Both the position numbers and the translations under genes were made by a program. The notes under the pieces were generated by a model. That model was not told where the DNA came from and searched no databases. It worked only from the letters and a program-made list of their open reading frames with translations. 64,000 nt of DNA, from assembly GCA_949775045.1 (NCBI GenBank), contig OX459102.1, positions 12,556,370 to 12,620,369 on the forward strand, in the 5' to 3' direction. This document shows, in pieces, positions 1-9,797 of the stretch. Source of the DNA: Metridium senile (taxonomy: Eukaryota; Cnidaria; Anthozoa; Actiniaria; Metridiidae). How positions within the stretch are numbered: position 1 is the stretch's first letter; each line of letters begins with the position of its first letter.

Positions 1-149
1 GCCTTGAAGGTGTGTTTTTTTTGTACCACATGAAATTAAATTTTTGATCAAAATGATTGGCCAAAAGTGAACACATGGTACAAAAACAAGACTATTAGAT
101 TAACATTGTAAAAGCTACATTTCTTATCCAATCATAAAAACTCTTCCAA

Positions 150-314
150 GGGACGGAACATTAGATATTTGAGGAGGGGGGGGGGGGGGGGTCAGGGGGT
201 CAGGTGAAAACCCCCCAAAAAATGTGCATAACAACAGTGACAAAAAACAATTCGTGCAAGTTGGAAAAAATTCTCCCCCCCCCCCCCCCTCCAAATATCT
301 AATGGTCCGTTCCT
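150..314. repeat. G-run palindrome (ACATTAGATATTTG ends)
   Basis: Inverted ends GGACGGAACATTAGATATTT and AAATATCTAATGGTCCGTTCC enclose a run of about 17 G on the left and about 16 C on the right. The shape recurs at 23063-23274 and 63345-63488 with other termini. Confidence 0.75.
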
Positions 315-337
315 AAAGATCTTTTACAACATGATAC

Positions 338-3300
338 CTGTTAAAATAGAAGATGACATCACATGGTTGCAGACCAAAGTTATTGTGGAAATCCTCGTGA
401 AACTTTAAGAGAACATCATCCTTACGAACCTTGGATATACAATACAATACATGATTATAACTACCAATTTTTATACAGAACATAATCCATATGTTAAAAA
501 CACACAGGATTAACCATAAGGGCTAACCTAGGCAGATAGTGATATCACTATTAATAATGATTATAAGAATGTTGCACTATCAATAGTCCTTTTCACAGTT
601 CCGTCCATGACCATGAATAATAGTTCCAAGTCGAGGTTCACGTTGCTGCTCATAGCAAAACTATCATATATCATATAGGTAATATAATGAAATTTGTAAC
701 ACCATAAAAAATGTTGATTAACTTAACTGACGTTTCAAGCTTTAGCCCTTTCATCAGATATCATTTATATCAAACACTGACGCAGCTTATACTAGTTTAC
801 TCGCTAGTTTCTATTTATAATTTATCATGCACAGCAACTGGAACCTCGACTTGGAACTATCATTTGTGGTCATTGAACAGAACTGTGAAAAGGACTATTG
901 CGAGTTTCTTTATTTATTAATGGCAAGGAATGTAATGGAATTATTATAGATCATTCTCACAGAGCAGCTATCATATGCAAATCCCCTGCAAGCCTTACTG
1001 TAACTCATTGTCTTTGTTACATTTCTTTATGGTGCTTTTGTTCTATTAAGTCAAAGTGAGGCTAACCAGTCATTTGCATAATGGTTAGTAGCTGTGTAAG
1101 AAAGGTCTATAGTATTGACTTACTTCATGGATGTAGCCTTCATAACTTGGTGCATCGTTGGAGCCATCTACAGTACATGAATAAATAGATAAACACAATA
1201 AACAAACAAATGATTGATTGAATGAATGAATGAATGAATAAATGAATAACTAAATAAACAAATATTGTAATCAATGAAAAGATGAATGAATGAATGAATG
1301 AATGACAAGATGAATGAATGAATGAAGGGATGAATGAAGGGATAAATGAATGAAGAGATGAATGGATGAATAGAGGAATGAATGAATGAATGAAGGGATG
1401 AATGAATGAAGGGATGAATGAATGAATGAAGGGATGAATGAATGAAGGGATGAATGAATGAATAGAGGAATGAATGAATGAATGAAGGGATGAATGAATG
1501 AATGAAGGGATGAATGAATGAATGAATGAATGAACGAATGAATGAATGGATGAATGAATGAATGAATAAATGACAAGATGAATGAATGAATGAATGAATG
1601 AAGGGATGAATGAATGAATGAAGGGATGAATGAATGAATGAATGAAGGGATGAATGAATGAATGAAGGGATGAATGAAGGGATGAATGAAGGGATGAATG
1701 AATGAAGGGATGAATGAATAGAGGAATGAATGAATGAAGGGATGAATGAATGAAGGGATGAATGAAGGGATGAATGAATGAAGGGATGAATGGATGAATG
1801 AATGAATTAATGAATGAATGAAGGGATGAATGAATTAATTAATGAAGGGATAAATAAATGAAGGGATGAATGAATGAATGAATGAATGATGGATGAAAAA
1901 ATAAAGAAATGAATGAATAATTAGAGTGAAGAAAGCAAGGAAGGAAAGAAAGAAAGACCATGATATAAATTATGATGATGTCAATGCTGATGGCCATGAT
2001 AATGACAACAGCCATGATGACAATAATAACAAAGATGGCATTCAAGATGGATGATAATGATAATAATGATAATAATAACAATAATATACACAACAACAAT
2101 GATAATAACAGTGATTTACCACATAGCATTACTGCAACAGTATCTCCTATCAAAAGAGATGGTCTTCCTTCAGCCAGCCCAGGAACATGAAGACTGAGGA
2201 ATTCCCCACATAAATCCATTGTCACCTGAACACAAAAAATAACAGTTTTGAACTTAGTACAACTAAAGAACTGAAAATACATTATCACTTAACAATACAA
2301 AATACATTTAAATTTACTCCGAAGAGAGATTATCCCTGTGTAAATGCACCTTTTGTCATATAGTACAGAGGTGCTAGATAACATGAATATTTAAACATCT
2401 TAACTGGAAGTTGAAGATGACTTTATATTTGACTTTTAGGCTTCCTTTGGAATAAAAACAAAGAGGAAGACTGGAGAAGAAGGGAAAATGAGGGGGAGAG
2501 GAAGAGGAGAAAAACGAGGAGGAGTTACCCCTTTCTCTTCTTAAATGGGGCCCATTCTTCCCTGGCCCTAATCCAAAGAAATCCCAAAAATCCAAAGAAA
2601 TCCCAAAAAACCAAAGGAATACCAAAAATCCAAAGGAATACCAAAAAACCAAAGGAATACCAAAAATCCAAAGGAATACCAAAAATCCAAAGGAATACCA
2701 AAAATCCAAAGGAATACCAAAAATCCAAAGGATTACCAAAAATCCAAAGGAATACCAAAGGGGTTGCCTTCAGAGGAGGCTATATTTAATGTAAGTTTGT
2801 GAATAGCTACACAACATTTTGTTTACATTTTGCAAATCAAACTCTCTCATGTCCAGTTCCATCTGCAGTTCCTCAGCATTGAGAAGAGCACTGAATCTTG
2901 CAGAGTGGTTGTCCATTGTCAAAGGCTGGAAATAGATCAATCAATCAGTTAATCAATTACTGACAAACTCAAACCATCTATACAGTGGTCAAACAGTTTG
3001 TCAATCAATAATTATTAGTCTGTATAATATGTTGATCAACCAAACTATCAATCAGTCAGACAGTCAGTAAATTAATTAATTAATAAATAAAGGTAAATAA
3101 GTAAATATATAGATAGATATAATTATCAAATTATTAAATTACATAATCAACCAATGAATCAATATTAGTAAGTAAACAGTTTCATAAACTAATTAGTCAA
3201 TTACTTTTAACACGGTCAGTCGGTCAGTCGGTCAGTCGGTCAGTCGGTCAGTCGGTCAGTCGGTCAGTCGGTCAGTCGGTCAGTCTGTCCGTCAGTCCGT

Positions 3301-6300
3301 CGGTCCGTCGGTCCGTCAGTCCATCAGTCAGTCAGTCAGTCAGTTACAATAAACTTCTACAACCTCATGTAATACTGGTACTACAGTTGATAGGTCAATT
3401 TGCTGAACAATGCAACGTCTCACGTCTGATGGTATGTTATACAACTTTAGCCTGATGGGGAAAATGATTTTGGTCTTCCTGCAAGTTCACAAACAATGTT
3501 TATACTAGAATGATGAACAAATAAATGGATGCACGTATGGATGAATGAATGAATGAATGGAAGGATGGAGGGATGGGCTAGATGAATGAATAAATGGATG
3601 AAATGATGGATGGATGAAAAATGAGTGGACGAACAAAATGAATAAAAAGATGCATGGATGGATGAAAGAACAAATAAATGGAAAGTGGTGGTTGTAAATA
3701 TTGCAAGGCTATAGTGTGCATGAGCAAATTGAAGAGCCCTGATGCGAAGAAATGGTCATTTAAGGTTACTGTGAACCTTCGCAGGTACCTTTCGTTAAAC
3801 AACTATTTTCGCGTCGCGTTAATTGATATTTTATGACATTATACATCATTTTAAAGCTTAATAAACAAAGAAGATGTCTCTGCAGTTTTTTTCTGTAAAA
3901 AGTTAATTTGTAGTGCGTGAGAAAGACTCTAAATGAAATCGGGTGTCTTCGTTTAAAAATTTAACCTGGAAAAAATATCCGTCTCTTGCAGAACTTTAAT
4001 GCATAATGTTTGTCAGCATATATTGATCTCCAAGACCGTGTGAGCGTTTCTTAATATTTTATTTAGTGTAGAAGTTATTAAGAGTTAAGTAATGAAACGT
4101 AAATATTCAATGTTTAGTTAATATTCGACTTCATAAATAGAAAACCACGCTATCAATCGATAAACGTTCACACGGTTTTAATTTTGATGAGTTGAGTAGT
4201 GTTTGGGCTAATTTCGAAGATTTTTCGACTGTAATTTTTTGCAGGTTATTTTTTTAAAGTTGACTAGTATGCGCAAAATTTAAAGCTAGAAATCGGGCTT
4301 TGAAGGTTTTGTAAACATTGACACCCACTTCATGTATCTGTCAGCGAGGTCACTTAAAGTTCACAAATCAACCAGTAGAGATCGTGGTTTCCTGTTTTGT
4401 TTTGGTAATACTCTGCGGGACGTTTTTATTAATCAGCTAACAAACGTTCATAAAATACTTTTTAGGGCACAAAGTGGTTAACATGTCGAACAAAAATAAG
4501 ATTAAATCAAATAGTAAAGCAAGTAAATCAAAAAACATCAAAAATTATGAAGAATTTAGAAAAGTAACACAACGTGATATCTCGTAAACGAACCAAGCAA
4601 TAATAGGATTATAGGATTATAATGTCACTTTTCGAGTTAAATTTGTTGTCCATAAAAACAAATTTATTTTTATATCTCTGGAAGTATGTAACATTATGAT
4701 TTTTTTGTTTCAATAATCAAAAGTTTATGTTATAAATGTTATAACCTTTAAATAAAAAAAAATCAGCCAAATTTTTGGCTTAAAGGTTCACAGTAACCTT
4801 AACTATTATATTGACCTAATTGCAAGAACGTTGTCCTGACGTTTGCAATTTAGTGGGAAAAGAATAAATCTAAAAAAAACAAAAACAAAATCACTCAAAC
4901 TGAACTCTTTCTTTTGTTTTTTCCTGATATTCCTTAATTTGTTACTAAATTACTAATAGTTTTTTTTCATGTAACAACATTCTTGCTACTAGGTGTAGAT
5001 GTTTTGTTAATACCGCCGCTTGCATTGACCAGTTAACGGTTGCAACAAAAACATGTTCTGTCTCGCAGTCAAAATTCAAAGATTGGAACCCCAAACATTG
5101 CATGTTTGTAGACCAGGCTAGAAATTTATATATCTATCCTTTAAGGTGTTTCGATACAGTTTTTTTTTACCCCTACCAGTGCAAAACAAACGGCTAGAAA
5201 AGCACTTTACTGAAGTCGTAGCCAAATGATTTTACGGCAGCTAGTTGCTAAAGGTTTGAAGTTTGTGTGGTGGGTGTGTCATGGTAATCGGTTGTAATTT
5301 ATGCATGTTATGAGGAAATCCTGAAAAACAGTTTTTTCGTTAAATCAAGAGCAAGAGCACTTTAAAAATGCTCCTTATCCGTTGAAAGAAATTGTGTCTC
5401 AACTAGCGCGCTAGCTATTAAATGTTTTGGTTCTGCCGTATTGTACTCTGTAACAATAGTGGGATTAAAGGATTTTCCGCATGACTGCATTCGGTCACGC
5501 TGTATTCGTAAGGCTGATAAAGACTTACTTGATAAAAGTTCACTTTCGGATTGCCTTTATCCGTCTTACGAATACTTTTTTTTTTTAAGTAAAGATTGAT
5601 TTTAGGGAAGTGCCCCACAAAAGTCTTACGAATACAGCGTGACCGAATGCAGTCACACGGAAAATCCTTTAATCCCACTATTGTTACATAGTACAATACG
5701 GCAGAACCAAAAACATTAGCTAGCGCGCTATCTGAGTTGAGACACAATTTCTTTCAAGTGCTTTCAAGTGCTCTTGCGCTCGTTCTAAAATGTCCAGCCA
5801 AACAATTACCCCAAGATAACCGTCCTAGCTTCGTTAATTATTCTATGGCAAACTTTTGGAGATTTAACGAAAAAACTGTTTTTCAGGATTTCCCCATAAC
5901 ATGCATAAATTACAACCGATTACCATGACACACCCACCACACAAACTTCAAACCTTTAGCAACTAGCTGCCGTAAAATCGTTTGGCTATGATTTCAGTAA
6001 AGTGCTTTTTTAGCTGTTTGTTTTGCACTGGTAGGGGTAAAAAAAAACTGTATCGAAACACCTTAACAGATGCAACAAAAATATATAATATGCAAAATTT
6101 ACCCGAACAAATTGAATTTATTTAGAGGACTGCATTGGGAGATTGCAAAGTTTGGCGCCAAACTTTGGAAGTTTACGTCTAGGCAGAACATGTTTTTTGT
6201 CACGACCGTCAACGGTTAGGTGCGAACGACGGTATTTGATTGTCAGTAATTCACATTGTTTTTATACAGAATTACTGTGGCCATGTGCACTGTATTTTAT

Positions 6301-9300
6301 AGAACAGGTTCCCATTTAAATCTGTACTTATGCAAATTTTGTTGATGTGTGCTAAACACACAGATCAACCAATCAGAGAAGTTCACTTCAGAAATAATAT
6401 ACTCTGATTGGTTGAACTGTGTGTTTAGCACAAATCAACACAATTTGCATAAGTACAGATTTAAATGGGAAAGTACAGATTTAAATGGGAACCTGTTAGA
6501 ATTAATGTGGCCATGTGCACTGTACTTTATAGATACTAACCTTGTTGGTCTTTCACCAGGAATAACCCATCTCTCTTTGGAACCACTTTCCATGAATCTA
6601 TCCCAGGCCTCTCTTCCCTTGGCTCGGTTTCTTTGGTAGGGAGCCATGGGGGCTAGTCTAGCCTGGTAGTTATCTACAACATTGCTTGCAATATATCGAC
6701 CAATCTCACAGCTAGAAAACTTTAGAACAATAAGCTGCTTTACTCTGCCCAGTGACCTGAAAAATGAAATTCTTCATCAGAAATCATTCTAACCTTAGTT
6801 TATTTATTTATTTTATTTGTATCTATTAAACTAAAGCTCTGGGAATTTTTCAGACACACATAAAATTATATAAAAATACAATCTAAATTTTCTAACATTT
6901 CAAAAAGTTAATCCAGCTTCAGTTTCAAATATATATCAAAGTTAAAATGTTTAGAGAATGCTTTCAGAGTAGGGAGTCTTCTTTGTATACCGGACACAGT
7001 ACATAATTCAATAGAACATTCAATTTTGACATTCTCTTTCAAAATTCTGGCTTTTCCATTTTCAAGCTACTACTTATTGATTGACAATGTCACCTAAACA
7101 GGTCCGCAAAGGGCTTATTACACTCATTAGATTCGATAAATATTGGTGGATAATCACCCTGACTTTCCCTTAGCAGATATCTGTTGATATTTGTAGTGAT
7201 TACTTGTCTAGTATATTCAATAGACAAGTTTCATGTCCTATCTAATAATGCAAACATTTTTTCATGCTTGGCTTGTAATTTTAAATATTTTGACAACAAA
7301 TCAAGGCTTAATTAGCCTGTGCAAATACACCTTTTGTCAAATAGTACAACAGTGAAAGATACTGTGAAACCTGATGGTTCTTACTTTGCATTAAACTTAA
7401 CAAAGATGCATCCTACTCCTTGTGGTTGTAATTCCATATCAGATGACAGCATTGGTACACCATTTTCACTTGACTGTAGCTTCCCATCTATAGGTAGTTC
7501 TATTTCATATTGTGGATCTGCTCTTACACATGAGCAAGTTCTGAATATATGTGCTTTGTCACTGGTGTTTCTAGTGAATAGAAAACAATTAATACAATAA
7601 AATGTCAAAACCTTGCATTGGATACAAAATTGAGAAAGTAACAAATGAATGAATGAAACAATAAATTATTTTGTAATGAATGAATGGGTGAATGAATTTA
7701 TAAGTGAATGAATAAATGAATGAATGAATATTTGAATGAATAAATAAATAAGTGAATGAATGAATAACTGAATAAATAAATGAATAATTGAATGAATGAA
7801 TGAATAAATAATTGAATAACTAGATGAATAAATGAACGAATGAATAGATGAATGAGTGGACTGACTGACTGACTAACTGTATGTATGAATGCACAAATAG
7901 ATGAATGAATGAATGAATGAGCAAATGAATGAATAAATATACAAATGAATGAATGAATTAACAAATGAATGAACAAATGAATATTAAGTAATGAATATGT
8001 TTATTGACCCTACCTAACTACCAGTGACATTGTCTGTGACTCTCCCATGGGAACTACACCAAAGTCAAGCTGACCTTCAACTACAAGACCTTCTTTATCA
8101 GACAGCAGTTGTGTCATTCTATTTCCCATAAACTGCTGTAGGTTCCCTAAACCTAAACTTTATATAAAGCATGCATAAAATAATAAATTAATAAACAGAT
8201 AAATGAATGAACAGATAATAATATGAATGAATTGATGAATTTAAGAGTCGGAGAATGCATTTATGCATACAGAAGAGCATGATTGCATGGATAAATAAAT
8301 TATTAATTAATAATCCATAAAAATGTATCCAATCATATAGTGGTAATAATAGTAATAATAAACTTTATTTACACATGGTGTCTACATCATAATGAAAAAG
8401 CTCTTCCTGAAAGCCTTAATGTGTTATCAAATAATTTACAAAAGTTATAAAATAGAGGTATATCATAGATATTGCTGCATCTCACTACCAGCAGTAGTAT
8501 ATTATTATTGCCCATATTAAAATCAACAATATTTTTCTTAAAAGGTAAGTAGACTTACGAAACAGAGACAGGTAGCGAATTCCAGGCAACTACTCCAGTA
8601 TATTTAAAACTATTCTTGGTAAAAAATGAATTTACATGCCCATTTAGCGAGATACTGGTAACTTTTAGGGGTCATAGAACTTTCCAAGAAAATTCTTGAT
8701 GTCTTATATTTGTAAGTCCCCCTTACCCCTCCCCCATGCCACACAACCCATAGCATTCCATATAATGGTAGAATGTCTTTTCTTTAATATTTACCTATGT
8801 TGGTTGGATGGTAGTTTTCTTTTCTGTTCCACCATAATAGCTCTCCATTTGCATTTTCCTTGCATAGATTCAATAGCTGTGACTTGCACATTATCCCCTC
8901 GGCATGGTCTATACCCCCGGGTACACACCCCAAAAGTGAAGTAAACCTCCTCGTCAATGTATCCATACCCAGGAAAAACACTATTTATCCTCCCACTGAA
9001 TGATTTCTCTCTTAGAGGTTTCACCCCCCGGATTTCAAAACTTTCATCAGTAAATCTTTCCAAGTCTACCTTGATCCAGTCTCCCCGATGGGGGGAGAAC
9101 GACTGGCTGGTTAAAACAGTGTCACTGAAGCTTAAACCATCGCTTAACTCTATCAAATCTCCTTTCACGTTGTTTACCATTCCAATAATATTTTCATTTG
9201 TCCCGCTTTCTGGCTTCGAGTCCCATTCTTTGAAACTACAAATACGGGTCGCTTTCCACCCACTGTTGCTGTTTTCGCGCGCTGCATCAAGATGAACTTC

Positions 9301-9585
9301 GCTGCTCAACTCCGGCCGAAAACCTCCAACTGCTACATCAAAAGTGAAGTAAATATCGTCATTGATAACTCCTGCGCCGTCATAAAGCCTTGTTACTGTA
9401 CCAAAGCAAGATTTAGTCAGTCTTTGGTCTTCTTCTTCGACGGGAGAAGTTTCAAAAGTTTCATTTTGCGAGAGTTGTTCCTTCAAATTCTCATCGCAAA
9501 CTCTCTCGTTAGAGTTTTTAGAGGTTTCTGTGACTTCCTCTGAGCCGAAAACATACTCCGTTATAGTAGAAAACAAGCTATACAT
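338..9585 (-). CDS. MOV10L1: MOV10L1/Armitage-like RNA helicase, 5' half (partial)
   Basis: In animals MOV10L1/Armitage is the cytoplasmic RNA helicase that feeds piRNA precursors to processing. Nine exons read on the minus strand: 8795-9585, 8014-8152, 7385-7570, 6541-6756, 3364-3478, 2827-2925, 2120-2225, 1124-1167 and 338-429, all with AG/GT borders. Exon 1 starts at ATG 9585 and gives 263 residues with the tandem N-terminal beta-domains of the family (motifs such as GVINDDIYFTFDVAVGGF and GYIDEEVYFTFGVC). Later exons carry NNIASN-like IGRYIASNVVDNYQARL, HSARFSALLNAEELQMEL and, most diagnostic, LHVPGLAEGRPSLLIGD. Phases agree at every junction except between 8795 and 8152: exon 1 ends in phase 2 while the next needs phase 1, so a short exon was probably missed there. 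The Walker-type helicase core lies beyond the left edge. Family assignment is firm; individual borders rest on splice consensus. Confidence 0.9.
582..902. mobile_element. GCAATAGTCCTTTTCACAG MITE with nested repeat
   Basis: Ends CAATAGTCCTTTTCACAG and CTGTGAAAAGGACTATTG. A ~150-bp dispersed repeat (about 671-824, containing TTTAGCCCTT and ACTGACGCAG) interrupts it. The second copy at 61153-61322 lacks the insert. Confidence 0.8.
1200..1925. repeat. (ATGA)n tetranucleotide satellite
   Basis: About 700 bp of TGAATGAA with interspersed GGGATGAATGAA units, in a MOV10L1 intron. The minus-strand His/Ser/Phe/Ile frames here (1271-1576, 1839-2288) are translations of the repeat. Confidence 0.93.
2580..2760. 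repeat. 19-bp tandem repeat (GGAATACCAAAAATCCAAA)
   Basis: Nine or ten copies of a 19-bp unit between MOV10L1 exons 2827-2925 and 2120-2225. The period is not a multiple of three, so two frames stay open in turn. Confidence 0.88.
3210..3345. repeat. (GTCGGTCA)n 8-bp repeat
   Basis: Fifteen or so copies of CAGTCGGT, drifting to CCGTCGGT and CAGT at the end. It is 19 bp before MOV10L1 exon 3364-3478 (downstream intron side). Confidence 0.9.
3764..4798. mobile_element. TTAA-flanked element with GGTTACTG termini
   Basis: Termini GGTTACTGTGAACCTT and AAAGGTTCACAGTAACC are inverted and lie directly between two TTAA tetramers (3760-3763, 4799-4802). Length is 1,035 bp. The interior is AT-rich and shows no transposase frame, so it is non-autonomous. 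TTAA duplication fits piggyBac or Kolobok; the GG start favours Kolobok. It lies in a MOV10L1 intron. Confidence 0.8.
5011..6234. mobile_element. TA-flanked MITE carrying a nested fold-back element
   Basis: Outer inverted ends read TACCGCCGCTTGCA... and (reverse complement) TACCGTCGTTCGCA..., each followed by the block ACATGTTCTG. TA borders suggest a Tc1/mariner-type MITE. A 918-bp element has inserted in its middle (5145-6062). A related copy without that insertion is present in the other orientation at 32551-32842. Confidence 0.8.
5145..6062. mobile_element. TTAA-flanked fold-back element (GGTGTTTCGATACAG arms)
   Basis: Arms of about 400 bp pair across a short spacer near 5520-5610, so nearly the whole element is one hairpin. 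TTAA at 5141-5144 and 6063-6066 flank it. Comparison with 32551-32842 shows the empty site (ATCCTTTAACAGATG) with a single TTAA, so the duplication is demonstrated. Small frames at 5418-5747 and 5737-5928 are by-products of the hairpin. Confidence 0.88.
6306..6500. mobile_element. Palindromic MITE beside a MOV10L1 donor site
   Basis: Inverted arms TCCCATTTAAATCTGTACTT ... and complement, with AACCAATCAGAG inside. The right end is partly duplicated (AAGTACAGATTTAAATGGGA twice). Flanking 33-bp segments (6270-6302 and 6499-6532, GTGGCCATGTGCACTGTA core) are near-identical direct copies, so the host sequence was duplicated around it. Exon 6541-6756 ends only about 40 bp away. Confidence 0.68.
7640..7985. 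repeat. (GAAT)n tetranucleotide tract
   Basis: Imperfect GAATGAATAAAT repeats in a MOV10L1 intron, between exons 8014-8152 and 7385-7570. Confidence 0.9.
8569..8670 (-). mobile_element. LINE 3'-ORF fragment
   Basis: Minus-strand frame SISLNGHVNSFFTKNS, then YTGVVAWNSLPVSVS, stop. NGxxLWNSLP-type endings are typical of the C-terminus of non-LTR retrotransposon ORF2. It sits in the interval where a MOV10L1 exon is missing. Confidence 0.5.
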
Positions 9586-9797
9586 TATGACAAAGCTACA
9601 AATTTACCATAACTGTTGATATTAAAACCGGTGGTTAAAAGGACCACAATTTGAAAACAGCCGCCATATTGTTTTAGACAGGAATCCCATATTTGCTACG
9701 GTTGGATTTCCTGTGGTGGAAGGAGAATGGGGAAGATAAATAGAAAATCTACAAAATGGCGGACGAGGAGGTCGACGAATCATCATTTTGATGCAAA
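9586..9797. promoter_or_regulatory. Bidirectional promoter MOV10L1 / NPRL2
   Basis: Only 212 bp separate the two divergent start codons. The stretch holds two YY1-like ATGGCGG/CCGCCAT motifs in opposite orientation, AGCCGCCATATTG around 9660 and AAAATGGCGGAC at 9753-9764, one facing each gene. No TATA box is evident. The second motif also forms the start of an 11-codon upstream ORF (9756-9791) ahead of NPRL2. Promoter function is inferred from position and motifs. Confidence 0.6.
9756..9791 (+). CDS. Short upstream ORF in the NPRL2 leader
   Basis: An ATG within ATGGCGGACGAG opens an 11-residue frame (MADEEVDESSF) ending in TGA, six bases before the NPRL2 ATG at 9798. The stop overlaps another ATG (TGATG), which opens a second, out-of-frame uORF into the NPRL2 coding region. 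Whether these lie in the mRNA depends on the transcription start, which cannot be seen. If YY1 positioning applies, the start site may lie close by or within the motif. Confidence 0.35.
   Translation: MADEEVDESSF

Noticed and set aside
1271..2288. Phe-Ile-His-Ser repeat ORFs on the minus strand
   Set aside because: Read from (ATGA)n; only 2120-2225 in this interval is a real MOV10L1 exon, though it does lie in the second of these frames.
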